A stretch of DNA of 64,000 nucleotides, from contig NZ_FNCW01000010.1 of assembly GCF_900099815.1 (NCBI RefSeq), positions 1 through 64,000 on the forward strand, in the 5' to 3' direction. Shown in pieces: positions 15,283 to 23,059 of the stretch. The number at the start of each line of letters is the position of its first letter. Position 1 is the first letter of the stretch. Source of the DNA: Psychroflexus sediminis. Lineage in GTDB: Bacteria > Bacteroidota > Bacteroidia > Flavobacteriales > Flavobacteriaceae. The position numbers and the translations under genes are program-made. The notes under the pieces are model-generated. The model ran no database searches. It was given only the letters and a program-made list of their open reading frames with translations, and was not told the DNA's origin.

Positions 15283-15897
15283 TTGGAGGATTTACAAATT
15301 TACATTTACACCTATCTGGCGGCCTTAGTTGGCGTAATTCCTCCAGGATTAGTCAATATGAGTGTCGCTAAAACCTGCCTGGAAAGGGGAAGACGTAATG
15401 GGATTTTAATGGCCTTCGGAGCTTCCAGCATTGTGTTTTTCCAGGCCCTTTTGGCTGTTTTAATTTCAAAATTTATATTCTCAAATCCGTATGTGAAGAA
15501 TATTTTTCTGCAGGCGGGGATTGCCATACTCATCCTGATGTTTATTTATTTTTTGCTGTCGGCCAATTATAAAAAAACACAGAGAAACATCAAAAAGCGT
15601 ACAGGAACCAAGAGCTTTTTCACCGGCGTTTTGGTGTCTGCTATCAATATTTTTCCCATCCCTTATTTTGTGCTTATAGCCACCTTGCTAAGCAATAATT
15701 TCAAAATAAGATTTTCGCTTTACACCGACTTATTTTTCGCTTTAAGTGCTGCCTTAGGAACCTTGACTACGCTTTATTTTTATGTGATTTTTATGATGCG
15801 AATAGGTGGTAAAACAGAACTTTTTAAAAGGTATTCCAACTATTTCATGGCTGTTTTGATGCTTATTCTTATCGTCGTGACCTGGTTTCGTCTCTAA
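15283..15897 (+). CDS. LysE-family amino-acid/solute exporter
   Basis: 204 residues and about six hydrophobic segments. The N-terminal GVIPPGLVNMSVAKTCLERG is the conserved opening of LysE/RhtB exporters (Pro-Pro-Gly). An inner-membrane exporter of amino acids or similar small molecules is expected; the substrate cannot be read from sequence. The start is unusual: the frame opens 3 bases after the trmB stop with TTG at 15283, and the first ATG (15358) is inside the conserved motif, so TTG is the best choice. Translational coupling to trmB is likely. Confidence 0.8.
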   Translation: MEDLQIYIYTYLAALVGVIPPGLVNMSVAKTCLERGRRNGILMAFGASSIVFFQALLAVLISKFIFSNPYVKNIFLQAGIAILILMFIYFLLSANYKKTQRNIKKRTGTKSFFTGVLVSAINIFPIPYFVLIATLLSNNFKIRFSLYTDLFFALSAALGTLTTLYFYVIFMMRIGGKTELFKRYSNYFMAVLMLILIVVTWFRL

Positions 15898-15909
15898 GAA
15901 CTATAAACT

Positions 15910-16251
15910 ATGGCCAACTCAGATTTTTTTGAAAAAGTATATGCAGTAGTCGCATGTATTCCGGAAGGAAAAGTCACAAGCTATGGCGCTATTGCCAAAG
16001 CTATAGGCGCAGCCAAAAGTTCCAGAACGGTGGGCTATGCTATGAATGCCTGTGTAAAACTAAATCGAGACCTGCCTGCCCATCGCGTGGTTAATCGAAA
16101 CGGCGTTTTAACAGGTAAACACCATTTCCCCGGTCAGAATACCATGCAAAGACTTTTGGAAGAAGAAGGTCTGGAGATTGCAAACGACCAGATTAAAAAT
16201 TTTAAGTCTTTTTTCTGGGAACCTCCTGTTAATGAGGGTTTTGAATTTTAA
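15910..16251 (+). CDS. alkyltransferase-like (ATL) DNA-lesion-binding protein
   Basis: 113 residues, equal to the MGMT/Ogt DNA-binding domain alone. Motifs GKVTSYGAIAKAIG (recognition helix region) and RTVGYAMNA (arginine finger) are intact. The catalytic PCHR motif reads PAHRVV, with Ala57 in place of the alkyl-accepting cysteine. It should therefore bind O6-alkylguanine without repairing it and hand the lesion to nucleotide excision repair, as shown for ATL proteins of other bacteria and fission yeast. Starts 12 bases after the LysE-type gene. It is followed by the candidate small RNA and a strong terminator. Confidence 0.88.
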   Translation: MANSDFFEKVYAVVACIPEGKVTSYGAIAKAIGAAKSSRTVGYAMNACVKLNRDLPAHRVVNRNGVLTGKHHFPGQNTMQRLLEEEGLEIANDQIKNFKSFFWEPPVNEGFEF

Positions 16252-16284
16252 CTTTTGCATTAATAAAACTTTAGCTTTTAAATC

Positions 16285-16316
16285 TTTTTGCCAACTAAAA
16301 TAATCTTCTATATTTG
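16285..16316 (+). promoter_or_regulatory. strong Bacteroidota promoter in the ATL-barrel intergenic region
   Basis: TTTTTG at 16285-16290 (-33) and TATATTTG at 16309-16316 (-7) with an 18-base spacer, a good match to TTG-N17-23-TAnnTTTG. There is no start codon with an open frame before the perfect terminator 40 bases downstream. Confidence 0.6.
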
Positions 16317-16322
16317 TATTAG

Positions 16323-16395
16323 GATGAAGTTTTTCATAATAGATTGGTTAATTAGCAAAGCCCTGGTTTTATAACCAGGGCTTTGTGTTTTTAAG
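16323..16395 (+). ncRNA. candidate small RNA (about 70 nt)
   Basis: A promoter-like pair (16285-16316) is followed after about 40 bases by a perfect 13-bp terminator stem (16356-16385) and a T-rich tail. The transcript between would be only about 70 nt with no plausible protein. It could be a regulatory small RNA. Alternatively the hairpin only terminates the trmB unit and the -33/-7 match is chance. No family recognised. Confidence 0.35.
16356..16393 (+). terminator. intrinsic terminator
   Basis: CAAAGCCCTGGTT and AACCAGGGCTTTG form a perfect 13-bp stem with TTAT loop, followed by tgtttttaa. It closes the trmB-lysE-ATL unit and the candidate small RNA. Confidence 0.9.
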
Positions 16396-16469
16396 AGCTT
16401 TTCTCCTCTCCCCAACTACTTTTTTTAAGAGACTTTAAAATATTTCTGTAATGCTTTAGTTTTACACAC

Positions 16470-19400
16470 ATGAGGCTATTTCTCTTTTATGTCTTTTTTT
16501 TTAGTGGAATGACTTCACTTTTGGCTCAGTCTGGAAGGGTTGTCAAAACGGTTTCAATCCAAGATACCATTCAGCTGGAAGAGGTCAGTATTTCTCCGTT
16601 TCAATTTAAACTTCAGACGACTGACAGTGTAGAAGTTGATTCGGCGCTTTATGAAATCAATTTTTCCAAAGCTCAGCTGGTTCCCTTTTCAAAACTGAGA
16701 TGGAGTCATGATAGTTTACTTGTCACTTATGTTAAGTATCCGGAATTTCTAACAAAAACCTATCAAGCCCTCGATGAAAAGCTTATCATTGATACAGGAG
16801 ATCCCGTAGATAATCTATACGAATTACAGCAAAAAAGGCAGCCCAGCAATTTTGTTCCCTTTTCTGGTCTGAATACAAGTGGAAGTATTTCTAGAGCTCT
16901 CAGTGTAGGAAACAACCAAAATGCAGTGGTAAGGTCTGAACTTGACTTGCAGATTTCCGGCAAAATTTCAGAAAAAGTTATGCTTCGGGCTTCTATACAA
17001 GATGACAATACCCCAATACAATCCGGAGGTTATACTCAACAGCTCAATGAATTTGATCAAATTTTTATCGAGATGGAAGCCGAAAAGTGGAGAATTCGGG
17101 CAGGAGATATAGATTTGGTTGAAAACCAATCTTTTTTTGCCTCCTATACTAAGCGTGTTCAGGGACTTTTACTTTCTGCAGATCTTGGTAATGAAAGTCG
17201 ACAAACCGAAGTATATGGAGCTGCTGCTTTGGTAAGAGGGGTTTTTACCAGAAGTGAATTGACTGCCCTGGAAGGCAATCAAGGCCCTTATAAATTGGTA
17301 GGAGAGAATGGACAACTCTACGTTTTAATTGTTTCAGGGAGTGAAAAGGTGTTCGTTAATGGAAGGTTGCTTACCCGTGGAGAAAATGAAGACTATCTCA
17401 TAGATTATAATGCCGGAGAAATTATCTTCAACCCCACTTTTCCGGTCACTTCAGAAATGCGGATCGTTGTAGAGTATCAGGTTTCCGAAAGAAACTTTTC
17501 AAGAATTGTTGCCACAACAGGTTCTCGATTTAAATCCGTATCTCTTCAATTGAACGGCTTTCTGTATAACGAAAACGATCTTAAAAATCAGCCATTACAG
17601 CAAAGCCTGACCGAAGCACAGGTGAATACATTGCAAGAGGCCGGTGATAACCCAGATGAAATGTTTGCTCCCAGCGCCGTCCCGACAGAGTATTCTGAAA
17701 ACAGAATTTTATATGCTAGAGAATTTAGGGATGGTCAGGATATTTTTGTTTTTTCTACTGATTCAGAGGCGGAATTGTTTAACGTTCGCTTTACCAATGT
17801 AGGCCCTAATCAGGGAAACTATCTGCTTTCTAGTCAGGATGCTATTGCCCGTATTTATGAGTATGTTTCGCCAGTTAACGGAATTCCTCAAGGAAATTTT
17901 GAACCTGTTGTACGTCTTTTTGCTCCTACCAAACTTCAAATCGCTATGCTCAATGGTTTGTATACACCTTCAGAAAATTCTACAATTCAATTTGAAGTTG
18001 CAGCGAGTAATGCTGATGAAAATTTGTTTTCAGAACTGAATCAAGGCGATAATCGTGGTTTGGCTGCTCAATTTTCGGTCAATCAAACTCTTTACGAATC
18101 TGACGCTGAGCAAAAACTGGATGTGTTTGCTAATTTGAATTTTATAGAAGACACCTACACCAGTATAGAGCGTCTTTACAATGTAGAATTTAAGCGAGAC
18201 TGGAATCTTTTCAATCCAACCGGGGATCAGTTGTTTTTGGATTCGGGTTTCGATTTCCGAAATAATTTGCTAAGCTTTACTCAGTACAACTTTCAGAGGC
18301 TGGAATATACAAATGATTTCTTAGGTCAAAAGCATTCTCTTACTACCAGGCAAGTTCAGGATAAATTCAGAATTGATGCTCAGGCTAGTTATCTGGACAG
18401 TGAATCTTCCATTTTGACTTCAGAATTTGCCAGGGCAAGTGTATCAGGAATTTATGATTTTGGAAAAATATGGTCTGGACTGCGTTACACGATGGAAGAT
18501 AATCAGGAACAAACCGTGGGGACAAAAAAATTTACAGCCAATACACAGGGTTTTTCGAGTTACGAAGTCTTTTCCGGGGTTGGAGATTCTACAAATGTAT
18601 ATGTGGAATTAGGGTTTCGATTTCGACAAAACGATAGTTTGCGAGATAATGTGTTGCAGCGTGTCAATAGGTCTGCCAACTATTATGTGCGTTCACAACT
18701 GGTCAATACGAAAGCTTCAAGATTAAGCCTGTTTGCAAATTTGAGAAATCTAGAATTCAACGAAGAGAATAGAGCTGATGAAAGGACATTAAACTCCAGA
18801 ATAATCTATTCTCAGAATTTGTGGAATCGGCTGATCAATCTTAATACCTCCTATGAAACCAATAGTGGGAATATAGCTCAGCAGGATTTCACTTATCTTG
18901 AAGTAGAACCAGGACAGGGACAGTACACCTGGATAGATTATAACGAGAATGGAATCCAGGAATTAAATGAATTTGAAATTGCACAATTCCAGGATGAAGG
19001 CCGTTACGTGAGGATTTTACTGCCCAATCAAATCTATGTAAGAACCAATCAAACGCGATTTAGCCAACAAATGACGCTGAATTTTCAGACTTGGCAAAAT
19101 AAAAAGGGGTGGAAGAAATGGGCTTCAAACTTTTATAACCAGACCTCTTTATTACTGGATAAAAAACTGAGAAAAGATGGAAATACCCTTCATCTGAACC
19201 CTTTCTCTAGTGATGAAAAGGCCTTAGGAGAGAATACAACTTTTAGAAATGTCCTTTTTTTCAATAGAGGTCTGCAAAAGTATACGGCCTCTTATAATTT
19301 TACAAAGAATACCATAAGGAACCTTACTGTTTTAGGACTCCAGGAAAGTTCCAGCCTATTGCATGAGCTTAAATTCATTCATAAATTTCAGGAAAGCTGG

Positions 19401-19871
19401 TTGATCACATCAACCCAAGATTACAACTCCTCTGAAAGTTTTTCGGATCAATTTGAAAATAGAAATTTCAACATTGAAGGCTTTTCAATTCATCCCAAAG
19501 TGTCTTATTTGCTTGGGGATAAACGATTTGATATTTTCTATGAGTTAGCGTCAAAAGAAAATCAAATAGGGGGGTTGGAAACATTGGATCAGCAGACTTT
19601 CGGTTTATCCTTTATATTGAATAGCGACCAGAACTATAGTATTACAGGTGAAGTCAACTACATTCAGAATAAATTTAACGGCAGTACTTTTTCTCCTGTA
19701 GCTTACCAGATGCTGGAAGGTTTGCAGCCTAACGATAACTTTACCTGGTCGTTTTTTTTACAAAAGAAAATCACTGCTTTCCTGGATCTTAACCTGACTT
19801 ATTTTGGCAGGAAAAGTGAAAATATAAATGCTACTCATACCGGTAGTGTTCAGTTAAGAGCGTTTTTCTAA
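16470..19871 (+). CDS. very large outer-membrane beta-barrel protein, function unknown
   Basis: 1133 residues. Signal peptide ends SLLAQ. About 350 N-terminal residues form a beta-rich, probably periplasmic region containing IDYNAGEIIFNPTFPV and VEYQVSERNFSR; the rest alternates short amphipathic strands with Asn/Asp-rich loops and ends LRAFF, a terminal aromatic typical of barrel proteins handled by the BAM machinery. No TonB plug, OmpA or T9SS sorting domain is seen. I do not recognise a characterised family. It has a possible TAGTTTTA -7-like box just before the ATG. Its stop overlaps the end of the convergent lytic transglycosylase gene by 4 bases. Confidence 0.75.
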   Translation: MRLFLFYVFFFSGMTSLLAQSGRVVKTVSIQDTIQLEEVSISPFQFKLQTTDSVEVDSALYEINFSKAQLVPFSKLRWSHDSLLVTYVKYPEFLTKTYQALDEKLIIDTGDPVDNLYELQQKRQPSNFVPFSGLNTSGSISRALSVGNNQNAVVRSELDLQISGKISEKVMLRASIQDDNTPIQSGGYTQQLNEFDQIFIEMEAEKWRIRAGDIDLVENQSFFASYTKRVQGLLLSADLGNESRQTEVYGAAALVRGVFTRSELTALEGNQGPYKLVGENGQLYVLIVSGSEKVFVNGRLLTRGENEDYLIDYNAGEIIFNPTFPVTSEMRIVVEYQVSERNFSRIVATTGSRFKSVSLQLNGFLYNENDLKNQPLQQSLTEAQVNTLQEAGDNPDEMFAPSAVPTEYSENRILYAREFRDGQDIFVFSTDSEAELFNVRFTNVGPNQGNYLLSSQDAIARIYEYVSPVNGIPQGNFEPVVRLFAPTKLQIAMLNGLYTPSENSTIQFEVAASNADENLFSELNQGDNRGLAAQFSVNQTLYESDAEQKLDVFANLNFIEDTYTSIERLYNVEFKRDWNLFNPTGDQLFLDSGFDFRNNLLSFTQYNFQRLEYTNDFLGQKHSLTTRQVQDKFRIDAQASYLDSESSILTSEFARASVSGIYDFGKIWSGLRYTMEDNQEQTVGTKKFTANTQGFSSYEVFSGVGDSTNVYVELGFRFRQNDSLRDNVLQRVNRSANYYVRSQLVNTKASRLSLFANLRNLEFNEENRADERTLNSRIIYSQNLWNRLINLNTSYETNSGNIAQQDFTYLEVEPGQGQYTWIDYNENGIQELNEFEIAQFQDEGRYVRILLPNQIYVRTNQTRFSQQMTLNFQTWQNKKGWKKWASNFYNQTSLLLDKKLRKDGNTLHLNPFSSDEKALGENTTFRNVLFFNRGLQKYTASYNFTKNTIRNLTVLGLQESSSLLHELKFIHKFQESWLITSTQDYNSSESFSDQFENRNFNIEGFSIHPKVSYLLGDKRFDIFYELASKENQIGGLETLDQQTFGLSFILNSDQNYSITGEVNYIQNKFNGSTFSPVAYQMLEGLQPNDNFTWSFFLQKKITAFLDLNLTYFGRKSENINATHTGSVQLRAFF

Positions 19872-21385
19872 CCCTTAGAAACTTTCAGCTTCATGCCTGG
19901 CTGGAGACGATTGCTTTTCAGCTCGTTGAGCACTTTTAGATCTTCTACGCTGAGGCCCGGGTATTTTTTGGAAATCGTCCATAAGGAATCTCCGGATTTT
20001 ACTTTGTAAAATTCGGTGTCTCGGTTTGAAGTTTGTTCTGCTTTTGAACTAGTTTCAGCAACAGCATCCAGGTTTTTAGGATAAATAATGAGCTTCTGGC
20101 CTATATCCAGATTGGTTCCTCCAAGGGAATTCCAATTTTTAATTTGACTCACGCCCACTCCATATTTTTCAGCAATTCCGCCTAGATAATCACCGGATTT
20201 TACATAATAATAGATTTTATCTTCTGCTTTATGATATCTCGGTAGAGTTTTCTTCTCCTTAGCGATAAGATGTTCAGTATATCCATAGATTTTATCCTCA
20301 TTAGCTACAAACAATCCTGAGTTTTCATAAGGAAGGCGGACGTAATAGGACTTGTCTTTTTCAAAAGGTATGATACCCAGTTTATAGCTCGGATTAAGGA
20401 ATTCTAAAAGTTCTTTATCGGTTTGGGTGACTTCAGCAATGTGGTCTAAGGTGATGAGTTGCTTAACTTGAATGGTATCTGTGCCATAATAGGTAGATCG
20501 TGGGCGTTGAGGGCGAAAGCCATGTTCTTCGGCGTATTCATAAATATAGAGCATGGCCTGGAATGAAGGGACATAACCGGCCGTTTCCCGGGGTAAATAG
20601 CGTCTCAGTTTCCAGTAATTGGTTTCCCCGCCACTTCGGCGTATGGCTTTGGAGACATTTCCCATTCCGGAATTGTAGGCTGCCAGGGCCAGGTCCCAGT
20701 CTTCAAACATGATGTAAAGCCTTTTTAAGTATTTCGCAGCAGCTTCAGTAGAAGCTACAGGGTCCATGCGCTCATCCACATAACTGCTTACCTCCAGATC
20801 ATACATTTTTCCCGTACTGTACATGAATTGCCATAAACCCGTAGCACCAACTCTTGATTTTGCTCTTGGATTTAAAGCGGATTCAACAAGGGCCAGATAC
20901 TTCATTTCCAAAGGAACATCATGCCTGTCAAACGCAGCTTCAAACATAGGGAAGTAGAATTCACTCAGGCCCATCAGCCGCTCGGTTCCTTCTTTCTCAC
21001 GCCTTAAGAAATAACCAATGACACTTTCCAGACTCTCATTATATTCAATATTGAAAGGCGTTTTAGCATTTAAGGCGGCTAAACGCTCTTTGAGAAGTGC
21101 AGTAGGAATCTCGGTGATTATTGTTTTCTTGTCCAGACTATCTTTAATCACACGTTCCAGGTGTTGAGAATAATTTTGATCGGTCAGCCGAGATCTCCAA
21201 AGGGAATCCAATACCATGGATTTTTGGTAGTCTTTCAGAATCAGTTCTAAAGAATCTACTTCGACTTTATGAATTTCAACCTCAACGGTTTTCCAGCTTA
21301 GAGCTTTGGTTTTCGGATTTTGAGCAAGACATAAACTTGTACTGCAGAATAAAATTAAAAGGAACCGGAAGGAGGTAATAGTCAT
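19868..21385 (-). CDS. MltD-like membrane-bound lytic murein transglycosylase with two LysM domains
   Basis: 505 residues. Signal peptide (ending SLCLAQ), then an SLT goose-lysozyme-like catalytic domain with E168 in LALVESALNPRA and the supporting GATGLWQFM and AYNSGMGNV motifs. Two C-terminal LysM peptidoglycan-binding domains follow (about residues 388-432 and 457-502; YYVKSGDYLGGIAEKY and FYKVKSGDSLWTISKKY). It cleaves the MurNAc-GlcNAc bond with anhydro-ring formation in the periplasm. No lipobox is visible, unlike E. coli MltD. Its -7 box, TACATTTG, is at 21408-21415. Confidence 0.9.
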   Translation of the reverse strand: MTITSFRFLLILFCSTSLCLAQNPKTKALSWKTVEVEIHKVEVDSLELILKDYQKSMVLDSLWRSRLTDQNYSQHLERVIKDSLDKKTIITEIPTALLKERLAALNAKTPFNIEYNESLESVIGYFLRREKEGTERLMGLSEFYFPMFEAAFDRHDVPLEMKYLALVESALNPRAKSRVGATGLWQFMYSTGKMYDLEVSSYVDERMDPVASTEAAAKYLKRLYIMFEDWDLALAAYNSGMGNVSKAIRRSGGETNYWKLRRYLPRETAGYVPSFQAMLYIYEYAEEHGFRPQRPRSTYYGTDTIQVKQLITLDHIAEVTQTDKELLEFLNPSYKLGIIPFEKDKSYYVRLPYENSGLFVANEDKIYGYTEHLIAKEKKTLPRYHKAEDKIYYYVKSGDYLGGIAEKYGVGVSQIKNWNSLGGTNLDIGQKLIIYPKNLDAVAETSSKAEQTSNRDTEFYKVKSGDSLWTISKKYPGLSVEDLKVLNELKSNRLQPGMKLKVSKG

Positions 21386-21407
21386 AGAAATTTTTGATTT
21401 AGAAATT

Positions 21408-21415
21408 CAAATGTA
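21408..21415 (-). promoter_or_regulatory. -7 box of the lytic transglycosylase gene
   Basis: TACATTTG on the minus strand, 22 bases upstream of the start codon at 21385; matches TAnnTTTG. Confidence 0.45.
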
Positions 21416-21498
21416 ATTTGAAAAACTGTAATTATGGATAAAAACTTAAATCCACATTAAATTATTGTTCATTGTTAAGGCTAATTCTTGAAGGGTTG

Positions 21499-21506
21499 TA
21501 TTTTTG
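21499..21506 (+). promoter_or_regulatory. -7 box of the PaaE-like reductase gene
   Basis: TATTTTTG matches TAnnTTTG, 17 bases before the ATG at 21524. It lies inside the upstream TTG extension of the frame, which supports 21524 as the true start. Confidence 0.5.
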
Positions 21507-21523
21507 GGCATAAAATTAAATCG

Positions 21524-22567
21524 ATGACTCATTTTCATACACTTTCTATCAAAGAAATCAACAGATTAACCGATAAGGCTGTTAATATAGTTTTTGAAGT
21601 TCCTTCTGAACTGGCTTCAGAATATACTTTTAAAGCGGGACAATACATTACTTTGGAAGCCAGGATTGATGGCGAAGAGGTGAGGCGCTCTTATTCCATT
21701 TCTTCCCAAGAAGGAAAAGACCTGGGAATTGTCGTCAAAGCCATACCCGGAGGAAAGTTTTCCAATTATGCCAATTCTGCTTTAAATGTTGGGGATTCTA
21801 TGGAAGTGCATCCGGCGGAAGGTAAATTTGTTCTGCCAGAGCAAATCGATGAAAAAACCTTTGCTGCTTTTGTCGCAGGAAGTGGGATCACGCCTGTAAT
21901 GTCGATGATAAGAACTTCATTATCCCAGTCTGAAACCTCCAAATTTGTTCTGGTCTATGGTAATAAATCTCCGCAGCAAACCATTTTTTTACAAGAACTT
22001 TTGAGTCTCCAGAAAGAATATCCAAAGCGATTTTTTCAGGAATTCATCTATAGTGAGGCTAAAGAGGATGAGGCTGGATTTGGAAGGATAGAGCGCTCGA
22101 CCGTGAATTACATCATCAAAAACAAATATGATGGCTATGCGTTTTCAGAATTTTACCTCTGTGGTCCGGAGCCGATGATAGAAGCCGTCACCGAAAGCTT
22201 AATTTCTGCTGAAATCGACAAGGACAAAATTAAATACGAATTGTTTTTCTCTAAGTCGGAAGGCAGCGTGGAAGCCAGCACAGATGGTAAAACACGAGTA
22301 ACCGTGATTGTAGATGATGAAGAATTCGAATTTACTATGGAGCAAAGCGAAGTGATCCTGGATGCTGCTTTAGCTCAGGACATCGACGCCCCGTATTCTT
22401 GTCAGGGAGGAATTTGTAGTTCCTGTGTTGCCAAAATTAAGGAGGGAACGGCTGAAATGAGAAAAAATCAAATTTTAACCGATGATGAACTTGAAGAAGG
22501 TTTGATCCTGACCTGTCAGGCGCAACCTACCTCTGCAAAAGTCGTCGTGGATTACGATGATATTTAG
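21524..22567 (+). CDS. PaaE-like NADPH-dependent oxidoreductase with C-terminal 2Fe-2S ferredoxin domain
   Basis: 347 residues from the ATG at 21524. Domain order: FAD-binding barrel (RRSYSISSQ binds flavin), NAD(P)-binding domain (VAGSGITPVMSMI, YLCGPEPMIEAV), then a plant-type ferredoxin domain with C-x4-C-x2-C...C in CQGGICSSCVAKIKEG and LTCQAQP. This architecture matches the reductase of phenylacetyl-CoA epoxidase and related ring-hydroxylating systems, but no oxygenase or phenylacetate gene is nearby. In Bacteroidota such solitary proteins often serve unknown oxygenases. Its stop overlaps the convergent DUF2721 gene by 4 bases. Confidence 0.88.
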   Translation: MTHFHTLSIKEINRLTDKAVNIVFEVPSELASEYTFKAGQYITLEARIDGEEVRRSYSISSQEGKDLGIVVKAIPGGKFSNYANSALNVGDSMEVHPAEGKFVLPEQIDEKTFAAFVAGSGITPVMSMIRTSLSQSETSKFVLVYGNKSPQQTIFLQELLSLQKEYPKRFFQEFIYSEAKEDEAGFGRIERSTVNYIIKNKYDGYAFSEFYLCGPEPMIEAVTESLISAEIDKDKIKYELFFSKSEGSVEASTDGKTRVTVIVDDEEFEFTMEQSEVILDAALAQDIDAPYSCQGGICSSCVAKIKEGTAEMRKNQILTDDELEEGLILTCQAQPTSAKVVVDYDDI

Positions 22568-22956
22568 TCGTTTTCGATGTTTTTAAGCTGAATATTTAAG
22601 GCTTTTACACTGATTTGGATTTCGATAATGGATAAGATGAGTGAAACCATGAGTAAGATCAGTGAGACTCCGAATATGATGCTGCCTAGCGTCTGCCAGG
22701 TTTCATAAATCGCAAACATGCTTACCACGCAAAGGAGAAGCGAAACGATACCGAATAATTGCATGTTTTTGATAAGAGTGACTCGCTTTTTCAAGTTAGA
22801 AATCTGCGCCTTTACGTCGGTATCCGGATGGTCCTGATACTTTTGGTGTAGATTCCTTATCAAGCCAGCAATGGTTAAGAACCTGTTGGTATAGGCGAGA
22901 AGCAGGAGTGAAATGGCAGGAAAAAGCAAAGCTGGCGTAGTCAAGGAAACATCCAT
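22564..22956 (-). CDS. DUF2721-family membrane protein
   Basis: 130 residues with three hydrophobic segments: one at the N-terminus (ALLFPAISLLLLAYTNRF) and two after a charged loop. The segment RFLTIAGLIRNL followed by a coiled charged stretch is the pattern of DUF2721 proteins. Function unknown; inner-membrane location expected. Convergent with the PaaE-like gene (4-base overlap) and upstream, in orientation, of nothing else. No signal for regulation seen. Confidence 0.8.
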   Translation of the reverse strand: MDVSLTTPALLFPAISLLLLAYTNRFLTIAGLIRNLHQKYQDHPDTDVKAQISNLKKRVTLIKNMQLFGIVSLLLCVVSMFAIYETWQTLGSIIFGVSLILLMVSLILSIIEIQISVKALNIQLKNIEND

Positions 22957-23059
22957 AAGAAATTCATTTAGAAAAGTGAGTCAAAGATAGTTAGGCTATA
23001 TCAATTCCGTAGGATCCTCGGAAATAAAATAGTATGATGGGTTGCCTTTCTATGCTGCC

